From positions 806,001 through 870,000 of the forward strand of contig NZ_FPAJ01000001.1 in the NCBI RefSeq assembly GCF_900116285.1: 64,000 bases of DNA, given 5' to 3'. The position numbers were made by a program, and so were the translations under genes. This document shows, piece after piece, positions 17,494 through 26,888 of the stretch. Each line of letters begins with the position of its first letter. Positions within the stretch are counted from its first letter, which is position 1. The notes under the pieces were generated by a model. The model was not told the DNA's origin, did no database searches, and worked only from the letters and a program-made list of their open reading frames with translations. The stretch comes from Sulfitobacter marinus (lineage in GTDB: Bacteria; Pseudomonadota; Alphaproteobacteria; Rhodobacterales; Rhodobacteraceae).

Positions 17494-18221
17494 TCCACGG
17501 CGCGCGCTGTCAGCATATAGCCGATGCCGCGCACCGTCTTGATCAACACGGGCCGCGACACGTCCCGCTCGATTTTCTTGCGCAGGCGCGCCACTTGATT
17601 GTCGATGGTCCGGTCCAGCGGGGCCCAGTCATGCCCCCCGATCAAATCCATCAACCTGTCACGGGACAGCGGCTTTTGCGGGTTGTTCAAAAAGGCCGCC
17701 AGTAGCTTGAAATCGGCAGTGGTCAATTCGCTATGCTGCCCCGCGCGGTCAACCAAAAGCATTTGGTCCAGCCCGATTTTCAAACCATCCAGATCTAGCA
17801 AGCCGTCGTTTTGCGGCGTTTTAGGACTGGCATCGGCCTTTACAGGTGCATGCCGTTCGGCGCGGCGCAGCACCGAATGAACCCGCGCCAAAACTTCGCG
17901 CACATGAAACGGTTTCGTTAGATAGTCATCAGCACCTAGTTCCAGCCCGACAACGCGGTCAATAACGTCGTCCTTACCGGTCACCATAATGATCGGGACT
18001 TCGTGGTCGCGGCGAATGTCACGGGCGATGTTCAACCCGTCCTCGTCGCCAAGGTTCAGGTCAAGGGTCACCAGATCCGGCATACCGGCCCCAAAGGCGT
18101 CGCGCACCTCTTGGGAATTGGTGGCCTCGTCCACGTGATATCCATCCCCTTCAAGACACCGCCGAAGGAGCGTACGAATTTTCAGATCGTCATCGACGAC
18201 AAGAATTCTCTTCTGCGTCAT
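17463..18221 (-). CDS. OmpR-family response regulator
   Basis: A 252-aa protein with an N-terminal receiver (ILVVDDD acidic pocket, phospho-Asp in LVTLDLNLGDEDG, Lys in TKPF) and a C-terminal winged-helix DNA-binding domain (LTTADFKLLAAFLNNP to TVRGIGYML). The start at 18221 gives the normal MTQKRILVVDDD opening; the longer open frame to 18374 is not supported. It is convergent with the FixL-like kinase and divergent from the FixK-like gene. Because it is of the OmpR type and not FixJ/LuxR type, it is not certain that it is the partner of that kinase. Confidence 0.9.
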   Translation of the reverse strand: MTQKRILVVDDDLKIRTLLRRCLEGDGYHVDEATNSQEVRDAFGAGMPDLVTLDLNLGDEDGLNIARDIRRDHEVPIIMVTGKDDVIDRVVGLELGADDYLTKPFHVREVLARVHSVLRRAERHAPVKADASPKTPQNDGLLDLDGLKIGLDQMLLVDRAGQHSELTTADFKLLAAFLNNPQKPLSRDRLMDLIGGHDWAPLDRTIDNQVARLRKKIERDVSRPVLIKTVRGIGYMLTARAVDQGAVSSNTA

Positions 18222-18389
18222 AGCTCCGGTCCCCTCGAAGTTAATAACATAAAGTAAATGCCAAATATTTTCCACCCGTATGAGTGGTGTCGTCTCCGGA
18301 TACAAACCGATACAATTTGATACTCTGATGCACGTCCTGCTGCGACCATTACTTGAGAATGTCTCCTCAATCAAATTGGGGAATGCATC

Positions 18390-19073
18390 ATGTACGTAAC
18401 ACTTTCAAGCGAATCCACATCAGCAGATCAAGCGATGGGCGCACGCCTTTTGTCGCAGCCCGCCGCTTCTCACACGCAACACAGAACCTATGCCACGGGT
18501 GCCAACCTGTTTCACGAAGGTGACACCGCCAACCATGTCTACGAGGTGAAGTCCGGTGTTTTGCGTCTGACGCGGGTGCTTGAGAATGGCCGGCGGCAGG
18601 TGATTGCATTCGGATTGCCCGGCGACATCATCGGCTTTCCCAACGGCGACGCACACCACACCGATTGCGATGTGGTAGCCACCGCCGAAATCATCGCGCA
18701 TCGCCGCTCTAAACTGGAAACCGGCGCGGGTGATCCTGAAACGCATCAGCGCCTTTTGCGCGCGGCCTTGCGCGAAATCACCGCCATGCAAGATCATTTC
18801 ATGATGCTTGCCCGCAAATCCGCAGCCGAGAAAGTGGCGTCTTTCCTTTTGGCCATTTCCAATCGCACCGGCGCACCGCTTGGCAATTACACCGCGTTTT
18901 CCTTACCCATGAGCCGCGCTGACATTGCCGATTTTCTGGGCCTTACCGTTGAAACCGTCAGCCGCACGTTCAGCATATTGCGCAAGGACGGCGTCATTTC
19001 TCTTGAGACACCTCAAACGGTTCTGGTGCTCGACACGGGGGCCCTGCTGGACGCGTCACAATCCGAAGATTGA
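18390..19073 (+). CDS. FixK-like Crp/Fnr-family transcriptional regulator
   Basis: A 227-aa regulator with an N-terminal beta-roll domain (about residues 35-125) and a C-terminal winged helix. The recognition helix LGLTVETVSRTFSILRKDG carries Glu188, Ser191 and Arg192, the E-xx-SR pattern that reads TTGA-N6-TCAA. The N-terminal Cys cluster of FNR/FnrL is absent (only Cys93 in the whole protein), so it is FixK-like and does not carry an iron-sulphur oxygen sensor. It is the best candidate to bind the boxes of this island. Its own promoter lacks a clear box. It ends in a hairpin terminator. Confidence 0.9.
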   Translation: MYVTLSSESTSADQAMGARLLSQPAASHTQHRTYATGANLFHEGDTANHVYEVKSGVLRLTRVLENGRRQVIAFGLPGDIIGFPNGDAHHTDCDVVATAEIIAHRRSKLETGAGDPETHQRLLRAALREITAMQDHFMMLARKSAAEKVASFLLAISNRTGAPLGNYTAFSLPMSRADIADFLGLTVETVSRTFSILRKDGVISLETPQTVLVLDTGALLDASQSED

Positions 19074-19114
19074 GCACCCCGGCCTTGGCCGACAGGCCAT
19101 GACAGGCACAAACG

Positions 19115-19150
19115 ATGACCGCTGACATTTCTGCCAGCGGTCATTTTGTT
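19115..19150 (+). terminator. Rho-independent terminator after the FixK-like gene
   Basis: A 10-bp perfect stem, ATGACCGCTG with CAGCGGTCAT, around a 10-base loop, then TTTGTT. It starts 42 bp after the stop codon. Confidence 0.75.
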
Positions 19151-19215
19151 TGCAGAGGGTCGTGTTTTATAGGGGGCCTTGCACAGCGCCGCCCCCTATG
19201 ACCGTCTCGCCGCGA

Positions 19216-20385
19216 TCAGTCTGGCGCATCCAGAACCGGGCCGGTGTCGCCGCCCATGCGTTCGAAAAGCACGATCGTCATGCCGCCGATCCCCAGCAAT
19301 ACCAAGGCAAAATTCGCAATCCATCCGATCACGGGGATAAAATTCAACAGCGACGCAAAGGTAACGCCGGCAACCAGCGCCAGCAGCCGCACCCAGATTT
19401 TCGGGTTCTCGTCAGAGCCAAAGCTGTGCAAGACGCGGATCGTGAGCGCATAGGCCCCAAGGATGTAGCCAAGCGTCCAGATCGCAACCACCCCAAGCAA
19501 GACGATCGGCACAAGCGGCAGGCCAATCACCGTCATCGCGCTGATCGGGACCAAACCGACCAAAATCGACAGCCCCACCACACCAAACAACAACGCCTTG
19601 CCGGGCCGCGCCTCGATTTTGCGACGCAGAGCGCGCACGCGGTTGGGGACAAGCGTCAGAAACAACGCACCGATCACCACAAAGAACGCCACGGTCACCA
19701 AAAACGCGCTGAACATCGACATAAAGGTCGGCAGGACAGGGTTTTCCCAATCAGACCACATGTCACGCGCGTCTTTCATAACATCGCCCCGGTGATAGGG
19801 CTCGAATGTGACCCGGTCCGCCGCGATGACATCGGTGGGGATATTCAGGCGGGTCGGCGCAGAATAGGTCAGCCTGCCATCAATACGCGCGTCCTTGCCG
19901 AATTCCAGAGTTTCGCCGGTCATCAAAACGTCACCGCCTACAGGCGCATTCAGCGTCACCTTCCCGCCTGCCGCCATCAGTGCACCGCCCACAGGCCCGT
20001 CAATCGTGACTTGCCCACCTGCCAGCCGGGCATTGCCGACCACATTCGCGTCGGGGGCTGTCCTGACCCGGAACCCGGACGCATTCAAATCACCGCCAAC
20101 ACTGCCCCTTAGGCTGACAGAAAAGCCAATAAGGTAAAGATCGCCGCCCGTGGCCACCTCCGCGTCCACGTCAAACCCGACGGCATGCGCATCCTCGGCA
20201 ATCTCGCCTTGCAATGTCACCGTGGTCCCTGTCGCGAACACATCCCGTGCGCCTTGCACGGGCATTGTGGTATCTCCAGCGCGGAATATGTCATCGCCAA
20301 GCGTGCGTTCCGCCGTCTCAGCCACGGCTTGCCCAGCAATGATCATCGCGGCGCAGGTCGTGAGCACTCTCATCAGTCCGATCAT
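19216..20385 (-). CDS. Bactofilin-like repeat protein with C-terminal membrane domain
   Basis: A 389-aa protein. A signal peptide (about residues 1-23, ending AVAET) is followed by a repetitive beta-helix-like region (about 45-195) rich in Gly, Val, Asp and Ala, with units such as LRGSVGGDLNASG and VTIDGPVGGALMAAGG, the pattern of bactofilin and polymer-forming cytoskeletal proteins. The remaining part has about four or five hydrophobic segments. The signal peptide would put the repeat domain outside the cytoplasmic membrane, unlike true bactofilins. The ATG at 20385 is favoured by GGAG 8 bases upstream. A perfect FixK-type box lies about 70 bp upstream. Function unknown. Confidence 0.82.
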   Translation of the reverse strand: MIGLMRVLTTCAAMIIAGQAVAETAERTLGDDIFRAGDTTMPVQGARDVFATGTTVTLQGEIAEDAHAVGFDVDAEVATGGDLYLIGFSVSLRGSVGGDLNASGFRVRTAPDANVVGNARLAGGQVTIDGPVGGALMAAGGKVTLNAPVGGDVLMTGETLEFGKDARIDGRLTYSAPTRLNIPTDVIAADRVTFEPYHRGDVMKDARDMWSDWENPVLPTFMSMFSAFLVTVAFFVVIGALFLTLVPNRVRALRRKIEARPGKALLFGVVGLSILVGLVPISAMTVIGLPLVPIVLLGVVAIWTLGYILGAYALTIRVLHSFGSDENPKIWVRLLALVAGVTFASLLNFIPVIGWIANFALVLLGIGGMTIVLFERMGGDTGPVLDAPD

Positions 20386-20447
20386 CGTCACTCTCCTTTG
20401 ATAGGTTCAGTATGCGGAAACACTATGCAAGAGGCTGGACAGGTGAG

Positions 20448-20461
20448 TTGATCAGTATCAA
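20448..20461. promoter_or_regulatory. FNR/FixK-type box
   Basis: TTGATCAGTATCAA is a perfect TTGAT-N4-ATCAA palindrome centred about 70 bp upstream of the bactofilin-like gene start. The next 140 bp toward phoB are A+T-rich without an ORF. Confidence 0.78.
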
Positions 20462-20611
20462 TTTGCCATAAAGGGCATAAGACGGACCGCCTTCGCTACA
20501 TTAAATTTTGTTAACATTTCAAAATCTTATGAATATAATTTAAACCAATACATTAAGATTTTCAAAACATCTACTTGGATGAAAATCAAACAAAATCAAA
20601 CGATTAACAGG

Positions 20612-21301
20612 CTACCCTAATGCATACCCTGCGCCGCGCACTGTGCGGATCGGATCATTACCACCGTGCTGGGTTAATGCTTTGCGCAGACGTGCGATGT
20701 GGACGTCCACGGTGCGCGTATCCACATATATGTCACGCCCCCATACGTGATCCAAAAGCTGATCGCGGCTGAATACCCGCCCCGGACGCTCCAGCAAGGT
20801 CACCAGCAACCGGTATTCCGTCGGCCCCAGTTTCAACGCCTGTTCATCACGGTTCACACGGTGCGTTTCGGGATCAAGGGTAATGTCGTCAAAGCTTAGC
20901 GATACACCTCCCGAGGCCGGGCGCACGCGGCGCAATTGGGTGCGGACACGGGCCATCAATTCGCGCATGGAATAGGGTTTGACCACATAGTCATCCGCGC
21001 CCGTTTCAAGGCCGCGCACGGTGTCGACCTCTTCGGATCGGGCGGACAGCATGATCACGGGAATATGGCGCGTGTCCTCACGGTTCTTAAGCTGGCGACA
21101 CACCTCGATCCCGCTGAGCAGCGGCATCATCCAGTCAAGGATCACCAAATCCGGCAGCGCTTCGGAAACAAGCAGCATCGCCTCTTCGCCATTCTCGGCC
21201 CGCCGCACCTCAAAGCCCTCGGATGTCAGGTTATAGGCGAGGATTTCGCGCTGTGCCGGTTCGTCTTCCACCAGCAGTATCTGAGGATGTGCCACAGACA
21301 T
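20612..21301 (-). CDS. phoB: Phosphate regulon response regulator PhoB
   Basis: A 229-aa OmpR-family regulator with receiver domain (ILLVEDEP, phospho-Asp in LVILDWMMPLLSG, KPYSMREL) and winged-helix DNA-binding domain (LGPTEYRLLVTLLERPGRVFSRDQLLDHVWG). DWMMP and VDVHIARLRKAL are typical of PhoB. When phosphorylated by PhoR it activates genes with Pho boxes. It is the last gene of the pst operon, 3 bp after phoU. The cognate kinase gene lies at the other end of the cluster. Confidence 0.95.
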   Translation of the reverse strand: MSVAHPQILLVEDEPAQREILAYNLTSEGFEVRRAENGEEAMLLVSEALPDLVILDWMMPLLSGIEVCRQLKNREDTRHIPVIMLSARSEEVDTVRGLETGADDYVVKPYSMRELMARVRTQLRRVRPASGGVSLSFDDITLDPETHRVNRDEQALKLGPTEYRLLVTLLERPGRVFSRDQLLDHVWGRDIYVDTRTVDVHIARLRKALTQHGGNDPIRTVRGAGYALG

Positions 21302-21304
21302 GAT

Positions 21305-22012
21305 TTACGCCTTTAGCTGGGTCGAAGTATCATCGGCTTTGGGGCGATCTTCGTCCGGTTGCGTGCCGGTGACCAGATACACGACCTGTTCGGCAATGGA
21401 TGTCACCAGATCGCCCATGCGCTCCACGTTTTTGGCGATGAAATGCAGATGCATGCATGAGGTGATATTGCGCGGATCTTCCATCATAAAGGTCAGGAAT
21501 TCGCGGAACAAGGCGTTGTACATCTGGTCGACGTCCTTGTCGCGGCCAATGACGTCCATCGCCAGCTCGGCGTCGCGTTGCACATAGCTGTCCAGCGCGT
21601 CCTTCAGCATGGCCTCAACGGTTTTACACATGCGACGGATCGCGCCGGTGCTGTCGCTGACCTCGGGCAGTTGCGCCAGAACCGTGTTCCGCTTGGCCAT
21701 GTTTTTCGCATAGTCACCGATACGTTCCAGACTGGCACTGATCTTGATCACACTGAGGATCAGACGCAAATCAATCGCCGTTGGCGCACGCAACGCGATA
21801 ACGCGGGCGGCGCGTTCGTTAATCAGTTCTTCCAGCGCATCAATCGCCTTGTCACCGTCACGGACCTGCGCGGCCAGTTCTTCATCGCGCGCCTCAAGCG
21901 ATTGCGCGGCAAGGCGAATGGCATCTTCGACCATCCCGCCCATTTTCATAATCTGCGCCTGAACGCTTTCCAGATCGCGGTCAAAAGCAGAGGCAATATG
22001 TTGATCTGACAT
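21305..22012 (-). CDS. phoU: Phosphate transport regulator PhoU
   Basis: A 235-aa all-helical protein with the two three-helix repeats of PhoU, including the conserved stretches VRDGDKAIDALEELINERA and the second-half metal-binding motif around IGRDKDVDQMYNALFREF. PhoU links the Pst transporter to PhoR, keeping the kinase in phosphatase mode when phosphate is plentiful. It lies between pstB (5 bp gap) and phoB (3 bp gap), the usual position. Confidence 0.95.
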   Translation of the reverse strand: MSDQHIASAFDRDLESVQAQIMKMGGMVEDAIRLAAQSLEARDEELAAQVRDGDKAIDALEELINERAARVIALRAPTAIDLRLILSVIKISASLERIGDYAKNMAKRNTVLAQLPEVSDSTGAIRRMCKTVEAMLKDALDSYVQRDAELAMDVIGRDKDVDQMYNALFREFLTFMMEDPRNITSCMHLHFIAKNVERMGDLVTSIAEQVVYLVTGTQPDEDRPKADDTSTQLKA

Positions 22013-22017
22013 GATAT

Positions 22018-22815
22018 TTATCCAATCCGGCCTGTGATATAGCTTTCCGTCCGAGGGTCCTCGGGCGATGTGAAAATCTTGTCTGTTTCGCCGTATTCAA
22101 CCAAGTTACCCAGGTGGAAAAACGCGGTTTTCTGGCTGACCCGCGCCGCTTGCTGCATGGAGTGCGTGACGATCACCACGGAATAATCCTGACGCAGTTC
22201 GTCAATCAGCTCTTCGACCTGCGCGGTGGCGATCGGGTCAAGCGCGGAACAGGGTTCATCCATCAGCAGCACTTCAGGTTCAGTCGCGATGGCGCGCGCA
22301 ATGCATAGACGCTGCTGCTGGCCACCTGACAGGCCGGTGCCCGGCGCATGCAAGCGATCTTTGACCTCGTTCCAGATCGCCGCTCGTTTCAGGGCGCGTT
22401 CAACGATATCGTCCAACTCGCTTTTGTTGCGCGCAAGGCCGTGGATACGAGGGCCGTAGGCGACGTTGTCATAGATCGATTTGGGGAACGGGTTCGGCTT
22501 TTGAAACACCATCCCCACCTTGGCGCGTAACTGCACGGGGTCAACGTTGCTGTCATAGATGTCTTCGCCGTCAATCAGGATATCTCCTTCGACGCGACAG
22601 ATATCAATTGTGTCGTTCATCCTATTGATACAACGCAAGAAAGTTGACTTACCGCAGCCCGATGGGCCGATGAAGGCCGTAACGGTTTTATCCTGGATCT
22701 CGACCGAGACATCCTTGATGGCGTGGTTGTCACCATAATAGACCTGCACGTCACGGGCCGAGATTTTGATCTTGTCTGTCGTCACGTCCATCTCCGAAAT
22801 AATATTGTCTTTCAT
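22018..22815 (-). CDS. pstB: Phosphate ABC transporter ATP-binding protein PstB
   Basis: A 265-aa ATPase with Walker A GPSGCGKS, the phosphate-transporter stretch [20 protein letters not shown], signature [16 protein letters not shown] and Walker [15 protein letters not shown]. It powers phosphate import through PstA/PstC. The reading frame is open far upstream, but the ATG at 22815 gives the standard N-terminus and lies 17 bp after the pstA stop with AAGG before it. Confidence 0.95.
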   Translation of the reverse strand: MKDNIISEMDVTTDKIKISARDVQVYYGDNHAIKDVSVEIQDKTVTAFIGPSGCGKSTFLRCINRMNDTIDICRVEGDILIDGEDIYDSNVDPVQLRAKVGMVFQKPNPFPKSIYDNVAYGPRIHGLARNKSELDDIVERALKRAAIWNEVKDRLHAPGTGLSGGQQQRLCIARAIATEPEVLLMDEPCSALDPIATAQVEELIDELRQDYSVVIVTHSMQQAARVSQKTAFFHLGNLVEYGETDKIFTSPEDPRTESYITGRIG

Positions 22816-22832
22816 AGCCTTACCGCCCATTC

Positions 22833-24194
22833 CTACCAGCGCCGCTCGAACCTGCGCCGCAGCATAACGGCGATGGCGTTCATGGTAACAAGGAACACCA
22901 GCAGGATAATGATACCACCCCAGGCACGTTCGTAAAATGCCGGGTCTGCGCGTTTGGCCCATTCATAGATTTGCGCGGGCATGGCCGAGTTCGGGTCCAA
23001 AAAGCCAGAGGCGATCCCGTCGGGGTAGTTCGTCGCGATGTAGCCGACCATCCCGATGAGCAGCAATGGCGCTGTTTCGCCAAGAGCTTGGGCCAACCCG
23101 ATGATTGTGCCGGTCAAGATGCCGGGCATGGCCAGCGGCAAAACATGGTGCAACACGGACTGCATCTTGGACGCCCCAACCCCAAGTGCAGCATCGCGGA
23201 TCGACGGCGGCACCGATTTAAGTGAGGCGCGGGTCGAAATCACGATGGTCGGGAGGGTCATCAAGGTCAGGGTCAAGCCACCAACGATAGGTGCCGATTG
23301 CGGCAGATGCGCAAACTGAATGAACACGGCAAGGCCCAAGATACCAAACACGATAGAGGGCACCGCCGCCAAATTGGAGATATTCACCTCAATAAAGTCG
23401 GTGAAGGTGTTCTGGGGGGCGAATTCCTCGAGATAGATCGATGCGGCAACCCCGATTGGTAGGGACAGCACGAGCACGACTAGCATCATGAAAAACGACC
23501 CCAGCATCGCAACGCCCATGCCAGCCTGTTCAGGGCGGCTTTCGGAGGCATCCGTACCGGTGATAAAATTCCAGCTGAAGCTACGGCGGATTGCACCCGT
23601 GTCGACAAGCCCATCCACAATATTCAGGTGTTCAGGCGTCAGGTTTTTATCCCGGGCCAGACTAACGCGTGTGACGCGTCCCTTCATATAGCCGTCCACG
23701 CGTGAAGAGGTCAGCAGCGTAAAAGCATGGGTGGTGCCAATAAGATCAGGGTTTTCCAGCACGGCATTGCGCAATTGAGCACCTGCCCCGCTGGACAGCA
23801 TGTCACGAAGGTCTTTGCCTTTCGTAATATCCGTCTCAACTCCAGCCTCGGTGACGGCACGTACCAAGGCGGCGTCAATCAGCGGATTATACCCGAATGT
23901 CGAAACCTTTTTGATGTCCGCAAGATTGCGTTCGCCCTTCTTGTCCAGCTTGTCTGCGGGCAGTTCGATTTGCAGCGTCATGTGGGTTTGGGTGAACGCC
24001 GGGATACCGTTGAGAATGATCGTCACAACCAGCGCCGTCAGAAAAATCAGACCAACCGCGATGGCTGCAACACCGTACAAACGAAATCGTTTTTCCTTTG
24101 CATTGCGGCGCTTTGTCCGGTCCGATTGCTCCAGCAGTGACCCAAATCGTTTGGGTTCGCCAGCGGGGGCCATAGATGTGTTTGTGTCGGTCAT
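22833..24194 (-). CDS. pstA: Phosphate ABC transporter permease PstA
   Basis: A 453-aa inner-membrane permease, longer than E. coli PstA (296 aa). The extra N-terminal 170 residues or so (one membrane segment plus a periplasmic domain, DUF3333-type) are common in alphaproteobacteria. The C-terminal part is the normal permease domain with the EAA loop [21 protein letters not shown]. The ATG at 24194 overlaps the pstC stop by 4 bp (ATGA), which decides the start. Confidence 0.93.
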   Translation of the reverse strand: MTDTNTSMAPAGEPKRFGSLLEQSDRTKRRNAKEKRFRLYGVAAIAVGLIFLTALVVTIILNGIPAFTQTHMTLQIELPADKLDKKGERNLADIKKVSTFGYNPLIDAALVRAVTEAGVETDITKGKDLRDMLSSGAGAQLRNAVLENPDLIGTTHAFTLLTSSRVDGYMKGRVTRVSLARDKNLTPEHLNIVDGLVDTGAIRRSFSWNFITGTDASESRPEQAGMGVAMLGSFFMMLVVLVLSLPIGVAASIYLEEFAPQNTFTDFIEVNISNLAAVPSIVFGILGLAVFIQFAHLPQSAPIVGGLTLTLMTLPTIVISTRASLKSVPPSIRDAALGVGASKMQSVLHHVLPLAMPGILTGTIIGLAQALGETAPLLLIGMVGYIATNYPDGIASGFLDPNSAMPAQIYEWAKRADPAFYERAWGGIIILLVFLVTMNAIAVMLRRRFERRW

Positions 24195-25672
24195 TCGTAT
24201 TGCTCCCGATAGCGGCGGACGATCCAAAGGGCGAAGATATTCAGGGCCAGTGTGATAACGAACAACGTCATCCCAAGCGCAAAGGCGACCAGCGTTTCAG
24301 GGCTGTTGAATTCACCATCTCCGGTCAGTTGACTGACGATCTTGGCGGTGACGGTGGTCATGGCGTCGAACGGGTTCATCGAAAGCGATGCCGCCGCCCC
24401 TGCCCCAAGAACAACGATCATTGTCTCGCCGATGGCACGGGACGCCGCCAAAAGAATGGCACCCACAATACCCGGCAGCGCGGCAGGCAGGATCACCTGC
24501 TTGAGCGTTTCAGACTGTGTGGCACCCAACCCGTATGACCCATCGCGCATCGCTTGGGGAACGGCGTTGATGATATCGTCTGACAGAGAAGATACGAAAG
24601 GGATCAGCATCATGCCCATGACCAACCCCGCTGTCATCGCAGCCGTACCGCCCGACATCCAGTTGACGCCAAGCGCACCGTCACGACCAAAGATATCCAG
24701 CAGCAGCGGCCCCACCGTCAGCAGCGCGAAAAGCCCGTAAACGATGGTTGGAATACCGGCCAAGACTTCAAGCAAGGGCTTTGCGACGGCACGCACCGGT
24801 TTTGAGGCGTATTCAGAAAGATAGATCGCGGACATCAACCCAAGCGGCACGGCGACAATCAGCGCGATCAGCGAGATAAACAAGGTCCCCCAGATCAGCG
24901 GCAGAAAGCCCAGATCCGATGCCCCGCCACGCCCAGAAAAGCTTGGCTCCCACCGTGTTCCGAAAAAGAAATCGTCCGCCGGATAGCGCGAGAAGAAATC
25001 AACGGTGTTGAAGATCAGTGAAAAGACGATTCCGATGGTGGTCAAAATCGCGACGGAGGCCGCCGCGACCAGCAGAAAAAGAATTGCGCGTTCAACAAAG
25101 TTGCGGGCGCGGAAATCCTTGTTGGTGATCATGACCGCGATGGCCATGCCTGCCAGTGCAACGAGCAACACAACCACATTGCGCAGGATGTTTCCGGTAT
25201 TGGTCGCTGCGCGGTAGCTGCGGGCCAGATCAAGGCTTTGCGCATCCACGTCAGACCCAAGTGCTACACCAACGCCAGCAAGCAGGCTGCGCACGTCCGA
25301 AGCCTCCGCATCAAGCTTGTCCAGTTCCTCGGTGGTGATTGCCCCGCGGGCGACCGCTTCGCTCAGCCCGTCGGCAACCCGGCTGATATCGGCCATGGCC
25401 AGCGACAGCTCGCCGGGGACTGCACGAACTTCGGCGGGCAGGTCATTTGAAATGTAGCTGTTGATGGCAAGGGGCTGGATAATCATCCAGGCACAAAGCA
25501 ATGCGAGCGCGGGAACAGCGGCGGCAAGGGCTGCGTTCAGCCCGTAGTAATTGGGCAGGGAATGCAGCAAGCGCCGATCCCCCCCTGCCGATGCAACGGC
25601 GCGTTGGCGTGCAAGGAAATACCCGATCAGGGTAAGAGCCAGTACGCTTAGAAGGATCCAGCTGGCGGGCAT
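24191..25672 (-). CDS. pstC: Phosphate ABC transporter permease PstC
   Basis: A 493-aa permease with an N-terminal extension of about 220 residues holding two or three hydrophobic segments, then the permease domain with the EAA loop NAVPQAMRDGSYGLGATQSETLK. The extended form is usual for alphaproteobacterial PstC. It starts 108 bp after the pstS stop; a hairpin lies in that gap, probably lowering expression of the membrane genes relative to pstS. Confidence 0.93.
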   Translation of the reverse strand: MPASWILLSVLALTLIGYFLARQRAVASAGGDRRLLHSLPNYYGLNAALAAAVPALALLCAWMIIQPLAINSYISNDLPAEVRAVPGELSLAMADISRVADGLSEAVARGAITTEELDKLDAEASDVRSLLAGVGVALGSDVDAQSLDLARSYRAATNTGNILRNVVVLLVALAGMAIAVMITNKDFRARNFVERAILFLLVAAASVAILTTIGIVFSLIFNTVDFFSRYPADDFFFGTRWEPSFSGRGGASDLGFLPLIWGTLFISLIALIVAVPLGLMSAIYLSEYASKPVRAVAKPLLEVLAGIPTIVYGLFALLTVGPLLLDIFGRDGALGVNWMSGGTAAMTAGLVMGMMLIPFVSSLSDDIINAVPQAMRDGSYGLGATQSETLKQVILPAALPGIVGAILLAASRAIGETMIVVLGAGAAASLSMNPFDAMTTVTAKIVSQLTGDGEFNSPETLVAFALGMTLFVITLALNIFALWIVRRYREQYE

Positions 25673-25749
25673 TGCGGGGGGCCTCTTTGGTTGAATGTGG
25701 GATCGCGACCCCCGCGATTACAAGCGATTGTGCGGGACCCCGAGAGTAA

Positions 25750-25771
25750 GGCGGCCCGCGAACGGGCCGCC
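25750..25771 (-). other. Intergenic hairpin between pstS and pstC
   Basis: A perfect 9-bp G+C-rich stem closing a 4-base loop (TTCG on the minus strand) without a T-run. A hairpin here fits protection of the pstS message or partial termination, as seen between binding-protein and permease genes in other transport operons. Confidence 0.65.
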
Positions 25772-25780
25772 CAGATGGAT

Positions 25781-26812
25781 TTAGTTCAATGTGTCTTCGT
25801 TGCTGACGGCTTCTTGTGTCGTTGCCAGCTCGGGGTCGGATACGAGGCCGTAGGCGGACAGCGGGCCGTCTGGGCCTGCGATCTCGTCTGCGATAAAGAA
25901 TTCAGCGTATTCTTTTAGGCCAGGGATAACGCCGATGTGGGCTTTCTTGATGAAGAAGAACAAGGGGCGGGACACAGGATACTCACCGGACGCGATGGTT
26001 TCTGTCTTTGGCTCGACGCCACCGATTGTCGCAACTTTCAGCTTGTCTGTGTTGTTCTCGTAGAACGCCAAACCGAACACGCCTATGCCGTTGGGGTTGC
26101 TGTCTACCCGTGCAAGGGTTTCGGTGTAGTCGCCGTCGATATCGACGGTGATGCCGTTGCCACGTACTTCGATACATGCATCTTCTGCCGCATCTTCGTC
26201 CATGCCGCCGTCCATCATGGCCTGCATCGCGCCTGTATCTTCACAGCCTTGCAGCAGAACCTTGTCTTCGAACACCTCGCGGGTGCCGTGCTTGGTGCCG
26301 GGGATGAATGCCAGAATGTCGGACGCTGGCAGATCAGCGTTAAAGTCGGCCCATTGTGTATGCGGGTTTGCGACGACTTTGCCGTCAACCAGCACTTTGG
26401 ATCCCAAAGCGTTAAAGATGTCGGCAGGCTCAAAGGCAGTATATGCCGGGCCGTCGATCTGGCTGGCGAAAACAATGCCGTCGTAACCGATGCGAACTTC
26501 GATAATGTCTGTCACGCCGTTCTTGGTGCACAGCTCGATGTCGCTGTCACGGATCGGACGCGAGGAGTTTGCAACGTCGATTGTGTTTTCGCCCACACCT
26601 TCGCAAAAACGCTTGAGACCAGCAGAAGAACCACCGGATTCAACAACAGGTGTTGGGAAATCAAAGTTTTCACCAAATGCTTCGGCAACGATGGACGCGT
26701 AAGGAAGAACTGTGGAAGAACCAGCAACTTGGACCTGATCGCGAGCAACGGCAGCTGTCGCGCAAACGGCGGAAATGGCCAATGCGGATGTAGTGATTTT
26801 AACGAGCGACAT
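25781..26812 (-). CDS. pstS: Phosphate-binding protein PstS
   Basis: A 343-aa periplasmic binding protein with a signal peptide (about residues 1-23, AVCATAAVARD) and the PstS-type stretches VQVAGSSTVLPYASIVAEAF and VVESGGSSAGLKRFCEG that line the phosphate site. The ATG at 26812 has AGGAG 8 bases ahead. It is the first gene of the pst-phoU-phoB operon and lies behind three Pho-box repeats. It belongs to the longer PstS group with an internal insertion containing several acidic residues and Cys pairs. Confidence 0.95.
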   Translation of the reverse strand: MSLVKITTSALAISAVCATAAVARDQVQVAGSSTVLPYASIVAEAFGENFDFPTPVVESGGSSAGLKRFCEGVGENTIDVANSSRPIRDSDIELCTKNGVTDIIEVRIGYDGIVFASQIDGPAYTAFEPADIFNALGSKVLVDGKVVANPHTQWADFNADLPASDILAFIPGTKHGTREVFEDKVLLQGCEDTGAMQAMMDGGMDEDAAEDACIEVRGNGITVDIDGDYTETLARVDSNPNGIGVFGLAFYENNTDKLKVATIGGVEPKTETIASGEYPVSRPLFFFIKKAHIGVIPGLKEYAEFFIADEIAGPDGPLSAYGLVSDPELATTQEAVSNEDTLN

Positions 26813-26888
26813 GATGTCTCCTGTCAGCAAAAATTTTTGACCACCCCCATGGTGATCTCTCCGCAGCACTATGTGCGCTTCGTTTGGC

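Noticed and set aside
18316-18330. TTGATACTCTGATG near the FixK-like promoter
   Set aside because: Only one half-site matches; the second lacks TCAA.
18353-18370. Inverted repeat TTGAG-N8-CTCAA upstream of the FixK-like gene
   Set aside because: The half-sites are four bases too far apart for an FNR/FixK site (TTGA-N10-TCAA instead of N6), so autoregulation was not claimed.
19150-20112. 320-aa plus-strand ORF rich in His, Gln and Arg
   Set aside because: Composition is typical of the reverse reading of G+C-rich coding DNA, and the minus-strand gene has a signal peptide, ribosome site and FixK box.
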